Origin: Desulfovibrio sp. G11
Lineage (GTDB): Bacteria > Desulfobacterota > Desulfovibrionia > Desulfovibrionales > Desulfovibrionaceae
Reading direction: 5' to 3'
Assembly: GCF_900243745.1 (NCBI RefSeq)
Contig: NZ_LT984798.1
Coordinates: forward strand, 1,358,501 to 1,422,500
Length of the DNA: 64,000 nucleotides
The translations under genes and the position numbers were made by a program. Below are positions 1 through 7,574 of the stretch, one piece after another (within the stretch, counting starts at the first letter, position 1; the number at the start of each line of letters is the position of its first letter). The notes under the pieces are model-generated. The model made no database searches. It had not been told where the DNA came from and saw only the letters and a list, made by a program, of their open reading frames with translations.

Positions 1-1
1 C

Positions 2-766
2 GGTGAAATCGTGCAGGAGCTTTGCAACATCCGCAACGACTTCCAGAAAGAAAAAGAAAACTTTCTGGCTGGCTATGATCAAAATGTGCAGGGCTGGATA
101 GAAAAGCATCATCAATGGGGCGAGATTATACGCAACTCCATTGTGGGGCCGGACTATGTCCGCGCCCGCATGGATTTTCGCTGGCAGTTGTACAAGGTGT
201 CTCCGCTGGAGCAGCATGCGGATAACACAGCCGTGCTGGAAGCCGGTCTGGCAGAAGAGGTGCAGGGCCTGGGCGGTACGCTCTTTGGCGAAGTGGCCAA
301 GTCTGCCGAGGACATTTGGCGCAGGGTTTACCACGGCAAGACGGAAGTGACCCACAAAGCGCTTTCGCCTCTGCGGACGCTGCATACCAAACTCACGGGC
401 CTGTCCTTTGTAGAGCCTCATGTGGCCCCAGTGGCTGATATCGTGCAAGCCGCACTGCAGCGCATACCCAAGAAGGGCAATATCACCGGTACTGACTTGT
501 TGCTCCTGCAAGGGTTGGTCTGCCTGCTCAAGGACAGTGATGCCCTGGTGGCACACGCCCAGAAAGTTATCGAAGGCTATGGCCCGGCCTTTGTGCTGGA
601 TGCCCTGCTGGCCGATCCGGGCAGTATCCACGAGCCGGACGGACCCGCTGGCCAGATGGATGGTATTGTGGATGGCGGCCCGGATGACACGCCCATCCTG
701 CCGGATACGCTCCCAGTGGAAACGGCTGTGCCACACCCTGCCATTCCCAGCCTTGGTCTGTGGTGA
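2..766 (+). CDS. DUF3150-like protein, 5' end outside window
   Basis: The frame is open from the first bases; a GTG at 11 is a possible start, but no ribosome binding site is visible because the window begins here, so the gene probably starts upstream. The product is soluble, with no signal peptide or membrane segment, helical in character, and has an acidic, Gly/Pro/Asp-rich tail (about residues 205-240). The overall look and its place just before a CobT-like VWA gene match DUF3150 proteins of integrated elements, which usually sit between a MoxR/CobS-type AAA+ ATPase and a VWA protein. The ATPase would lie off the left edge. The stop is 4 bp before the next ATG, so the two are probably translated together. 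The family name is from recall; biochemical function is unknown. Confidence 0.6.
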   Translation, partial: GEIVQELCNIRNDFQKEKENFLAGYDQNVQGWIEKHHQWGEIIRNSIVGPDYVRARMDFRWQLYKVSPLEQHADNTAVLEAGLAEEVQGLGGTLFGEVAKSAEDIWRRVYHGKTEVTHKALSPLRTLHTKLTGLSFVEPHVAPVADIVQAALQRIPKKGNITGTDLLLLQGLVCLLKDSDALVAHAQKVIEGYGPAFVLDALLADPGSIHEPDGPAGQMDGIVDGGPDDTPILPDTLPVETAVPHPAIPSLGLW

Positions 767-770
767 CTCT

Positions 771-2474
771 ATGATACGCTCCAAAGACGTTCTCAACTGC
801 CTGCCCCTGCTGGCGTCCGTGCTTGGCGACCAGTACGGGGTGCAGGTACGTATCAGTGGCAATGAAGCCTGCACCAACGGCAAGGTTATCTATTTGCCTG
901 CATTGCCTATGGATTGCGAGCCTGAATTGCTGGCAATGGCTCGCGGATTCGTGGATCACGAGGCGGCCCATATAAGGCACACGGATTTTGCTGCACTCAA
1001 GGCTGCCAAGCTTGATCCTGTAACCTTCAATCTCTTTAACTGCCTGGAAGATTGGCGCATTGAGAAAAAGCTGTCTGGCATTTTTCCTGGCTGCCGACAT
1101 AACCTGAACTGGTTGATACGACGATTCTTTGTAGAAGAAGCAGAGCCAAGGGCCGGGGGAGATTCCCCGGCCCTTGCTGTTTTGGACTATGTGCTGTTGA
1201 CCGTGCGGGCCTGGGATGTGGAAGAGGTGAACAAGCCGCGCATGGCAGCAGCAGATGCGCTACGCCAGCACTTCCCCGGCCTGAAGGAAGTGCTGGATGC
1301 CACCTTGGTCAAAGTCCGCATACATTGCCCTGATACTACTTCCACCATCGCCTATGCTCGGCAGTTGGTACAGAGCATTCGGCAGTGGGAGCCGCAACAG
1401 CAGACAGAAAGTGACGAAAACAACGTGCAAAAAGGAGGAAGAAAGACAAATATTAAAGAAGGGCGGCGTAAAGCTCACGCTTCAGGGGCGCATGAGGGGC
1501 ACAGATCTGATGCCGTCCACAGCGGTTCCACACCTCAACCGGAGCAAAATCCCACGTCCGCTTGTGCTTCTCAAACGCAGCAGCCCACATCCTCCAGCAG
1601 GACCAAGGATCAACTCGCAGCCCTGTTCCACACCGAGGCGCAAGACCTGCCGCAAGCCTTGGGGGATATTCTTTCAGGGGCACTTACACGTTGTCAGGCA
1701 GAATCAGCCTATGAAACTGTTACGGTTGCCGTGGAGGGTTTTCGTCCATCGGAGGCCTTGCCGGAGGCCCAAAAGCAGCAAGCTCTTAAGGCCAGTATTG
1801 CCCTGCGCACACGCCTTCAGGGTCTTTTGCAGGCTCAGACACAAAAGCGGTGCAGCATCGGTCGGCGCGGGGCCTTACACCCCGGCTCGCTCCATCGGCT
1901 GCAAACGGGCAATCCGCGCATTTTCCGCAGGGAGGCAGAACAAGCTGGCCTCAACACTGCTGTGCATATCCTGCTGGATGTCAGCGGCAGCATGAGCGGC
2001 ATACCCATCGTTTTGGCAAAGCAGGCGTGCTTTGCTGTGGCAAAAGCACTGGAGAATATCAAAGGCGTCAATCCAGCGGTCACGGCTTTTCCCGCGACAG
2101 CTTCCATAAGTTCTGTATTCCCCATCATGCGGCATGGTCAAAAGGTGCCGGACAGCTTTGACATCAATGCTTCAGGCGGTACCCCTCTGGCTGCGGCCTT
2201 GTGGTGGGTCATGCAGACAATGTTGTTTCTCAAGGAACAACGAAAAATCATTCTCATCATTACTGACGGAATACCCGACAGTACACACGCAGCAATCCAT
2301 GCCGTGAACGTAGCGCAAAAGCTTGGTTATGAGGTGTATGGCCTTGGCATCCGTGATGAACACGTCGCCCACCTGCTGCCACAGACAAGCCGGGTCATCA
2401 ACGATCTGCCCGACCTGGCACCAGGCATGTTTGACATGCTTCAGGACGCTCTGCTGAAAGGATGGGCATCATGA
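771..2474 (+). CDS. CobT-like VWA-domain protein with HExxH motif
   Basis: 567-residue soluble protein. The N-terminal part has HEAAH (about residues 63-67) in the context ARGFVDHEAAHIRHTDF, as in CobT-like/metallopeptidase-type domains of mobile elements. A polar, Gln/Ser/Thr-rich linker follows (about 210-300). The C-terminal third is a von Willebrand A domain with an intact MIDAS signature, DVSGSMSG (about 403-410), then TDG near residue 500. CobT-type proteins usually work with a MoxR/CobS AAA+ ATPase in metal insertion or in remodelling a protein target; here the target is unknown. The ATG at 771 is chosen because it lies 4 bp after the DUF3150 stop and begins a sensible N terminus; the frame is open further upstream but there it overlaps the upstream gene. 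A true cobaltochelatase subunit is unlikely because no cobalamin genes are nearby. Confidence 0.7.
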   Translation: MIRSKDVLNCLPLLASVLGDQYGVQVRISGNEACTNGKVIYLPALPMDCEPELLAMARGFVDHEAAHIRHTDFAALKAAKLDPVTFNLFNCLEDWRIEKKLSGIFPGCRHNLNWLIRRFFVEEAEPRAGGDSPALAVLDYVLLTVRAWDVEEVNKPRMAAADALRQHFPGLKEVLDATLVKVRIHCPDTTSTIAYARQLVQSIRQWEPQQQTESDENNVQKGGRKTNIKEGRRKAHASGAHEGHRSDAVHSGSTPQPEQNPTSACASQTQQPTSSSRTKDQLAALFHTEAQDLPQALGDILSGALTRCQAESAYETVTVAVEGFRPSEALPEAQKQQALKASIALRTRLQGLLQAQTQKRCSIGRRGALHPGSLHRLQTGNPRIFRREAEQAGLNTAVHILLDVSGSMSGIPIVLAKQACFAVAKALENIKGVNPAVTAFPATASISSVFPIMRHGQKVPDSFDINASGGTPLAAALWWVMQTMLFLKEQRKIILIITDGIPDSTHAAIHAVNVAQKLGYEVYGLGIRDEHVAHLLPQTSRVINDLPDLAPGMFDMLQDALLKGWAS

Positions 2475-2563
2475 TGGTGCCCTTGGACTACTGTCGCTGG
2501 AATCCGTTACGGCCCAATCCAACATTCTTCACCCACAACCGGCGGCGCACACCGCACTGCTGA
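2471..2563 (+). CDS. possible 30-residue ORF overlapping the VWA stop
   Basis: An ATG overlaps the TGA of the VWA gene in an ATGA arrangement (2471-2474), and a second ATG follows at once. The reading frame gives a 30-residue basic peptide starting MMVPLDYCRWNPLRP. There is no independent ribosome binding site, so it could only be made by coupled translation. Nothing about it is recognisable. It could equally be untranslated spacer. Confidence 0.25.
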   Translation: MMVPLDYCRWNPLRPNPTFFTHNRRRTPHC

Positions 2564-2579
2564 CACTCAAGGAGGTCCT

Positions 2580-2651
2580 ATGAACCCACTGGCATGGATA
2601 CCTGTTGCTATTGCTGTATTGCAGGTCATCAAGGAAAACTGGGACGATTAA
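2580..2651 (+). CDS. 23-residue hydrophobic small protein
   Basis: ATG at 2580 with a full AAGGAGG ribosome binding site at 2569-2575, at ideal spacing. The product, starting MNPLAWIPVAIAVLQVIKEN, is 23 residues with one hydrophobic stretch (about residues 3-17) and a charged tail, so a single membrane or amphipathic helix is likely. A hairpin follows at 2675-2692. The strong binding site is the main argument that it is real. Function unknown; a regulator, holin-like or toxin-like peptide are all possible. Confidence 0.45.
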   Translation: MNPLAWIPVAIAVLQVIKENWDD

Positions 2652-2674
2652 GCTATTCAAAAACGGCAACAGTG

Positions 2675-2698
2675 GGCGGGAGTGATCCCGCCTTCTGC
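2675..2698 (+). terminator. hairpin after the 23-residue gene
   Basis: GGCGGGA (2675-2681), loop GTGA, TCCCGCC (2686-2692), followed by TTCTGC. The T-tract is poor, so this may be a weak terminator or an RNA stabiliser. It resembles the hairpin at 2913-2939. Confidence 0.35.
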
Positions 2699-2726
2699 AT
2701 TTACGCAACTGAAAAGGAGAATAACC

Positions 2727-2888
2727 ATGAGCAGTAAATGGACATTTATTGGCGGCATACTGGCCGGAGTCGCAGGGGTATTCACTGCGGCTGCGATTTC
2801 TGTGGAACTGGAGGGTCGGAAAAGCGGCAGCCGCAATGCCTTGGATGAACCTGAAAAGCTGGCCTTGCCTAAAAGTGAAGGTCGGTAG
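2727..2888 (+). CDS. 53-residue single-pass membrane protein
   Basis: ATG at 2727 preceded by AAAAGGAGA (2712-2720). An upstream GTG in the same frame (2682) has no binding site and falls in the preceding hairpin, so the shorter form is chosen. The N terminus MSSKWTFIGGILAGVAGVF leads into one Gly/Ala-rich membrane segment (about residues 7-25), then a charged C-terminal half rich in Glu, Lys and Arg. It looks like a small inner-membrane protein with a cytoplasmic tail. No family recognised. It lies in the mobile-element end, downstream of the VWA gene, and is followed by its own hairpin. Confidence 0.5.
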   Translation: MSSKWTFIGGILAGVAGVFTAAAISVELEGRKSGSRNALDEPEKLALPKSEGR

Positions 2889-2912
2889 AGGGCTAAAAGC
2901 TGATTGTAGGGT

Positions 2913-2939
2913 GGGAAGCAGGGGTTATTCCCGCTTCCC
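2913..2939 (+). terminator. hairpin after the 53-residue gene
   Basis: GGGAAGC (2913-2919) pairs with GCTTCCC (2933-2939), with an inner GGG/CCC. There is no T-tract directly after. It may terminate or stabilise the small-gene transcript. Confidence 0.35.
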
Positions 2940-3291
2940 CCTTGCCGATGACAGTATTTTTTTGACTGAAAAGTGATATGTGTAATCAAGACGCTAGGGA
3001 TGGTTGGTGCAACCACAGCAGGCAAATCGATAAATATCGTGGGTTCTTCCATCTGGCCTTGAGGTTTCAAGCCGAGGCATTTTTCCGCACTTGATACATG
3101 GCCGCATGGAAAAGAGGTATTCTTAGCTACCATGAACGAAAATAGCCGCTATCTGCCGTGGCAAACATCAGAGTAGTTTGCGCATGAGATATCTAAGTCT
3201 ATCAAAAATGTGCTACGGAGGTACATGTAGTAATATCCATTTTCCGCACAAAGGTTGGAAATAGGGTTGGAAAATTTTTTGATCAAAAAAG
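2940..3291. other. AT-richer intergenic end of the element
   Basis: No convincing gene. An ATG at 2978 opens a 38-residue frame that starts MCNQDARDGWCNHSR, without a ribosome binding site; I do not call it. The stretch is more AT-rich than the chromosome to the right and ends at the tRNA-Arg terminator, as expected for the boundary zone of an integrated element. Confidence 0.5.
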
Positions 3292-3319
3292 GCCCTTACG
3301 ATTTTTTTATCGTAAGGGC
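3285..3319 (-). terminator. terminator of tRNA-Arg
   Basis: GCCCTTACGAT (3292-3302) and ATCGTAAGGGC (3309-3319) form an 11-bp perfect stem with a six-base loop. Read on the minus strand, the stem is followed by CTTTTTTG, a good intrinsic terminator just past the tRNA 3' end. Confidence 0.8.
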
Positions 3320-3329
3320 TTAATTTTTA

Positions 3330-3406
<77 letters not shown>

Positions 3407-3629
3407 ATTAAGAACTGTCTTGATATGCCGACTCGCCTTCCCTGTCAAGGCCGCAAGCAACACAGAGCGTGCCGGAGGACTGCTGTTGGCTTGCCTGTTC
3501 TTTAGCCCACGGATGCCTTCATTCTATCGCCTCCCGCGGGCCGACCTTGCAGCAGGCCGGCGCCGCAGGACTTTTGCCAGTTTGCGTGCAACCTTCTTGT
3601 CAGGTATGCAAGCAGCAGGGAGAATAATC

Positions 3630-4286
3630 ATGACAAGCGCCATATCCCCAACCGCTGCGGCAGACCAGACAGACAACCGCGCCGCCATGCCCGCTCTTTC
3701 GCCCGGCACCCGGCCGCGCGACATTCTGGTGGGCGTCAGCGGCGCCAGCGGCATGCCGCTGGCGGCATGTCTGCTGCGCAGCCTGGCGGCCATGCCCCAT
3801 GTGCGTGTTCACTGCATCATTTCGCAAGGCGCGCATGCGGTCTTGCGCGCCGAGTGCGAATCCGGCCCGGAGCTACTCGCCCAGTACGCGCACCACGTTC
3901 ACGACGCGGAAAACCTGGGGGCCGGGCCCTCCAGCGGCTCATGGTGGCGGCGCGGTCCTGAGCCTGCGGCCATGATCCTTGCGCCGTGCTCAATGGGTAC
4001 ACTCGGGGCCATAGCCTCGGGAGCCACACGCAACCTCGTGCAGCGTTCGGCGGATGTGGCCCTCAAAGAGCGGCTGCCGCTGGTGCTGGTCCCGAGGGAA
4101 AGCCCGCTTTCGGCCATTCACCTGCGCAACATGCTTGCCCTGCATGAAGCCGGAGCAGTTATCATGCCCCTCTGCCCGGGCTTCTATCTTAAACCCCAAA
4201 GCGTGGATGACCTGCTGCTGCACCTGTGCGGCAGAATTTTCGACCAGCTAGGCCTGCCGCACAATCTGGGCCGATGGCCGGGCTAA
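3630..4286 (+). CDS. ubiX: UbiX-type flavin prenyltransferase
   Basis: 218-residue Rossmann-like flavoprotein that attaches a dimethylallyl group to FMN to make prenylated FMN, the cofactor of UbiD-type decarboxylases. Visible family features are GVSGASGMPLA near the N terminus, a CSMGTLGAIASGATRNLVQRSADV block, RESPLSAIHLRNML, and the C-terminal MPLCPGFYLKPQSVDDL. The start at 3630 has AGGGAGA at 3616-3622; an in-frame ATG at 3606 lacks a binding site. An insertion around residues 78-95 (GAGPSSGSWWRRGPE) makes it slightly longer than the usual 190-200 residues. No ubiD is in the window, so its client decarboxylase is elsewhere. Confidence 0.9.
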   Translation: MTSAISPTAAADQTDNRAAMPALSPGTRPRDILVGVSGASGMPLAACLLRSLAAMPHVRVHCIISQGAHAVLRAECESGPELLAQYAHHVHDAENLGAGPSSGSWWRRGPEPAAMILAPCSMGTLGAIASGATRNLVQRSADVALKERLPLVLVPRESPLSAIHLRNMLALHEAGAVIMPLCPGFYLKPQSVDDLLLHLCGRIFDQLGLPHNLGRWPG

Positions 4287-4471
4287 CTGCAACACGTACG
4301 GAACACCGCACTCCAGCCGCCTCAGGCTTTCCGCCACCCCAAACAGCAGCAGACCTGCGCAGGCTCCGCAATATTTACAGTTTGCGCGTCGGGACGCATA
4401 TACTGCGCGGCGGCTGCCACTTTTCGCGACAGGACAGAAACAACGGCAAAACAACAGCAAAGGAGGCGCGC

Positions 4472-5164
4472 ATGAGCGATATAACCTGGTTTGGACACTC
4501 GGCCTTCAAGATCAGCAACCATGACGTGCATGTGGTTATTGACCCCTTTCTGGCTCCGCAATACGGACTCGGCGTGGATGATGTGGGCCGCGCCGACCTA
4601 GTGCTTCTGACCCACGACCACGGCGACCATGTGGGCGAAGCCGTAACCATATGCCAAAAAACCGGGGCCATGCTCGGGGCCATCGTAGGCACGGCGCAAA
4701 AGGCTGCGGCCGGCCTGCCCGACAGTCAGATACTCAACGGCATCGGCTTCAACATGGGCGGCACCCTCGCCTGCAAGGGCGCCAGCATTACCATGACGCC
4801 GGCATTCCACACCACTGATTCGGGCTGTCCGGCGGGCTACATCGTGCGTATGCCCGACGGCCTCACCGTCTACCATTCCGGCGACACATGCGTTTTTGGC
4901 GACATGGCCCTGTGGGGGCAGATCTACTCCATCGATGTGGCCCTGTTGCCCATTGGCGGCGTTTTCACAATGGACGCGCCGCAGGCGGCCCTGGCCTGCA
5001 AGCTGCTCAACTGCAAAAACGTGATCCCCATGCACTGGGGAACCTTTCCCGTTCTGGCGCAGGACACCCGGGACTTTGAAAAGGAACTGGCAAAACTGGA
5101 TCTGCCCTGCTCCTGTGCGGTTATGGCTCCGGGGCAGACACGCGCCTTTTCTTCGTGCCGCTGA
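4472..5164 (+). CDS. UPF0173-type metal-dependent hydrolase (metallo-beta-lactamase fold)
   Basis: 230-residue soluble protein starting MSDITWFGHSAFKI. It shows the metallo-beta-lactamase signature THDHGDHVG (about residues 48-56), a second metal His in PAFHTTDSG, the Asp of YHSGDTCVFGDM and the final His of VIPMHWGTFPVL. This pattern and length match the UPF0173/YtkL group, whose substrate is not settled. AAGGAGG lies just upstream of the ATG. It stands alone, convergent with flagellin gene A, and they share the terminator at 5193-5235. Confidence 0.85.
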   Translation: MSDITWFGHSAFKISNHDVHVVIDPFLAPQYGLGVDDVGRADLVLLTHDHGDHVGEAVTICQKTGAMLGAIVGTAQKAAAGLPDSQILNGIGFNMGGTLACKGASITMTPAFHTTDSGCPAGYIVRMPDGLTVYHSGDTCVFGDMALWGQIYSIDVALLPIGGVFTMDAPQAALACKLLNCKNVIPMHWGTFPVLAQDTRDFEKELAKLDLPCSCAVMAPGQTRAFSSCR

Positions 5165-5192
5165 CAGCAGCCACAACCATCATAAAAAGTAC

Positions 5193-5235
5193 AAGGCCGG
5201 CCCGTCATCTGACGAACCGGCCTGTTCTGCTTTTT
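5193..5235. terminator. bidirectional terminator between hydrolase and flagellin A
   Basis: AAGGCCGG (5193-5200) pairs with CCGGCCT (5217-5223), with an inner CGTCA/TGACG stem. T-rich sequence follows on both strands (TTTTTAT on plus, ACTTTTTATG on minus), so it can serve both convergent genes. Confidence 0.65.
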
Positions 5236-5304
5236 ATAGCCGCGCAGCACTCCCCTGCCGCAGGGCTGTTCCGGGCAAACGCCCTCCACCACCTGTTTTC
5301 AGCC

Positions 5305-6192
5305 CTACCTCGAAATAAGCGAAAGCGCCATCTGGGGCATGCTGTTGGCCTGCGAAAGCATGGCCACAGCGGACTGGGTGAGGATCTGGTTGCGTACGAA
5401 CGCCGTCATTTCCGTGGCCACGTCCACGTCGGAAATGCGGGATTCGGCAGCCTGCAGATTCTGCGACTGGGTGGTCAGGTTGGAAATGGTGTTTTCCAGC
5501 CTGTTCTGCAACGCGCCAAGGTGAGCGCGGATCTTGTCCTTGGAGATCACGGCGTCGTTGAGGCCCACAAGGGCCTTCTGCGCGGCTTCCTGCGTGGAAA
5601 CCGTGTAGGCGGCAGATGTCTTGTCGGCCTGATTGCCCACACCCAGGGCAGAGGCGGTGCTGTTGCCGATCTTGATGTAGTAGTAGTCTTCAGCCGAGTC
5701 GTTCATGCTGCCGAAGTGCACCTTCAGCTTGCCGGTGGCTGTAAGATCGCTGCCGTTGTGCGTGTCGCTCGACAGGTTGCCGTTCAGCAGGTAGATGCCG
5801 TTGAAGTCCGTGGCATTGGCGATTCGGGTAATTTCCGAAGCCATGGCCTGGTACTCCGATTCGATCATCAGGCGCTGTGTGGAGTCATAGGTGCCGGTGG
5901 CTGCCTGTTCGGCCAGTTCCTTCATGCGTATGAGCTTTTCGTCAATAACGGCCAGAGCGCCGTCGGCGGTCTGGATGAGGGAAATGGCGTCGTTGGCGTT
6001 GCGGACACCCTGCTGCAGGGCGGCGATGTCGGTACGCATCAGTTCGCGGATGGCGAGGCCAGCGGCGTCGTCGGCCGCGGAGTTGATGCGCAGGCCCGTG
6101 GACAAACGCTGCACCGAATTTGACAGGTTGCCATAGTGCGATGTCAGCGTGTTGGCCACCTGGGTGGCCATCTGGTTATGATTGATATACAT
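5305..6192 (-). CDS. flagellin (copy A)
   Basis: 295-residue flagellin, the subunit exported to build the flagellar filament. It has the classical N-terminal block (SSVQ-type region followed by RLSTGLRINSAADDAAGLAI) and the C-terminal block (ISDVDVATEMTAFVRNQIL, LSQANSMPQMAL), with a short variable centre. The ATG at 6192 is chosen over one at 6204 because the latter sits inside the AGGAGG ribosome binding site. It differs from copy B (7575-8462) at only about 12 of 295 residues and lies in the opposite orientation. A sigma-28 type promoter is at 6271-6297 and a hairpin embeds the ribosome binding site. Confidence 0.95.
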   Translation of the reverse strand: MYINHNQMATQVANTLTSHYGNLSNSVQRLSTGLRINSAADDAAGLAIRELMRTDIAALQQGVRNANDAISLIQTADGALAVIDEKLIRMKELAEQAATGTYDSTQRLMIESEYQAMASEITRIANATDFNGIYLLNGNLSSDTHNGSDLTATGKLKVHFGSMNDSAEDYYYIKIGNSTASALGVGNQADKTSAAYTVSTQEAAQKALVGLNDAVISKDKIRAHLGALQNRLENTISNLTTQSQNLQAAESRISDVDVATEMTAFVRNQILTQSAVAMLSQANSMPQMALSLISR

Positions 6193-6210
6193 ACATTCCT
6201 CCATGAATGC
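6193..6210 (-). promoter_or_regulatory. hairpin with ribosome binding site in loop, flagellin A
   Basis: On the minus strand GCATTC-ATGGAG-GAATGT can fold with the GGA core in the loop, directly before the flagellin ATG. A GGA in a short hairpin loop over the Shine-Dalgarno is the known CsrA-type binding arrangement. CsrA control is inferred. Confidence 0.5.
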
Positions 6211-6270
6211 TGTACGTCATAGGCGGCGCGAAATGCCAACGCGTCCTTGCGTATACCGCCTTTGCTTGTC

Positions 6271-6297
6271 CTATCGGCTGTTCCCGACCATACATTA
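6271..6297 (-). promoter_or_regulatory. sigma-28 (FliA) type promoter for flagellin A
   Basis: Minus strand reads TAAT-N15-GCCGATAG (6294-6297 and 6271-6278), an almost exact match in sequence and spacing to the FliA consensus TAAA-N15-GCCGATAA. It lies about 80 bp before the flagellin ATG. Confidence 0.8.
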
Positions 6298-6641
6298 GGG
6301 AGAGAAAAAAATTGTGCCGCCTGCTCCCTTGAAGCACGGCAACTGCCGAACTCCCCAGGCAACGGCGTGGGCAGGCGCCCGCCAAAGGGGCGAAGCGCAA
6401 TGCAGTTGCCGTATTACTGCTGAAAAAGCATGTGAAAAAATTTGAGGATATATATTCTCAAAGGCAACCGGCTCCTGGCAGGTCAATCAGTGTTGCGGCA
6501 GATAAAACAAGGTCCCCGCCATAACGGCGGGGACCTTTTGCGGGCCGGAGCGCTTGACCCGCTGGAGGAGGATGGACACCGCCCACAACGCGGCTTTGCT
6601 CCCGGGGCACAAGGCCCCGCAATTTATTGCCTCATGGGTAA
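6298..6641. other. intergenic region between flagellin A promoter and hsp20 end
   Basis: No gene. It holds a 22-nt imperfect palindrome TTTGAGGATAT/ATATTCTCAAA at 6441-6462 (see findings) and the hsp20 terminator at 6511-6539. Confidence 0.6.
6505..6539. terminator. strong hairpin terminator downstream of hsp20
   Basis: GGTCCCCGCC (6511-6520), loop ATAAC, GGCGGGGACC (6526-6535). Minus-strand reading is followed by TTGTTTTATC, plus-strand reading by TTTTG. It lies about 100 bp past the hsp20 stop. Confidence 0.65.
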
Positions 6642-7163
6642 TCAGCCCTTGGTGATCTCTATCTTTTTCGTTTCCGGCAATGCTTCCGGTTTACGCGGAA
6701 TGCAGACCGTCAGCACGCCATCCTTATGGTTGGCGGTTATGCTGTTCACATCGGCATCTTCCGGCAGAATCAGCGTTCTTTTGAAAGAACCGAAAACGCG
6801 TTCCGTCACATGGCTGTTTTCATTTTCCTCGGTTGTCTCGCGCTGTTTTTCGCCACTGACGACAAGCTCGCGATCCTGCACCGAAACGTCGACATTTTCT
6901 GGAGCCACTCCCGGTAATTCCATGCTCAGGGCATAGCCTTTTTCACTACTGGTCAGGTCCATGCAGGGCGTGAGCGCGTCGCCTTCTTTAGGATTCGAGG
7001 CCCATTCTCCGCGCATGATCCCCCATGGCGTCAGCATTCCCTGAAACAGCCCCTGAAAAAATCTGTCAATGTCATCCACTGACTGGCCCGCGCCTTCGCG
7101 GCGGCGCAGGGCTTCGCGCGGCACAAACCAACGATTGGGGACAAGTCTGAGAGCGTTACGCAT
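6642..7163 (-). CDS. Hsp20-family small heat shock protein
   Basis: 173 residues. The N-terminal arm is basic and aromatic, followed by an alpha-crystallin domain (about residues 65-160) with YALSMELPGVAPENVDVSV, a VSGEKQ strand, ERVFGSFKRTLILPEDAD and the end motif DGVLTVCIPRKPEA. These chaperones hold unfolding proteins without ATP. The ATG at 7163 follows AGGAGG at eight bases. A possible promoter is TTGACG-N17-TAACTA at 7198-7226, with a weak -10; no heat-shock operator was recognised. The gene sits between two inverted flagellin copies, so it lies in a potentially invertible segment. Confidence 0.9.
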   Translation of the reverse strand: MRNALRLVPNRWFVPREALRRREGAGQSVDDIDRFFQGLFQGMLTPWGIMRGEWASNPKEGDALTPCMDLTSSEKGYALSMELPGVAPENVDVSVQDRELVVSGEKQRETTEENENSHVTERVFGSFKRTLILPEDADVNSITANHKDGVLTVCIPRKPEALPETKKIEITKG

Positions 7164-7333
7164 ATGCAAAACCTCCTGTGGAAAACGTTATATCTATTAG
7201 TTAAGTATGGCATATATTATCGTCAATACCCTGTGCAAAAGTTTTTGTGAAAGGGCATTTCCGGAGCACACATTTTGCTGCAGGCTCAAAAGCCCACGCG
7301 ACAGCAATTTGACGCCGCTGTCCTTACAGATAA

Positions 7334-7349
7334 TGGCATGATTCCTGCT
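7334..7349 (+). promoter_or_regulatory. possible sigma-54 promoter upstream of flagellin B
   Basis: TGGCATG-ATTC-CTGCT matches the TGGCACG-N4-TTGCW pattern, with GG and GC correctly spaced. It lies about 225 bp before the flagellin ATG, which is rather far, so the link is tentative. Confidence 0.3.
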
Positions 7350-7555
7350 GTATCTTTGGGCACAGGTTTCCGGGCATTTTTTGCCCATAGCTGCCACGAG
7401 GCTGTGGGAGCAAAAAAACCGTAGTTTTGGGGCTTCGCAGCGGCGCAGGGCCGTTACGAAGAAATCAACAACCGTCATCCGTTCGTCAGTACGAACACTG
7501 TGCGGCGACAGCCCGCAAGGAAGCGGGCGCGCGCAAGCATCGCCGGGCATGCAGA

Positions 7556-7573
7556 ACATTCAGGGAGGAATGT
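7556..7573 (+). promoter_or_regulatory. hairpin with ribosome binding site in loop, flagellin B
   Basis: ACATTC-AGGGAG-GAATGT forms a perfect six-base-pair stem whose loop holds the GGA of the Shine-Dalgarno, two bases before the ATG at 7575. The same design is seen at copy A, which suggests conserved translational control of CsrA type. Confidence 0.5.
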
Positions 7574-7574
7574 C

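Larger units (their letters stand above)
7164..7574. other. divergent control region of hsp20 and flagellin B
   Basis: No gene is supported. On the minus side there is the weak hsp20 promoter (7198-7226). On the plus side there is a sigma-54-like match at 7334-7349 and the flagellin B hairpin at 7556-7573. I see no FliA promoter here, unlike copy A. Confidence 0.5.

Noticed and set aside
2657..3133. 158-residue minus frame over the 53-residue gene
   Set aside because: No binding site or family feature; the plus-strand small gene explains the region better.
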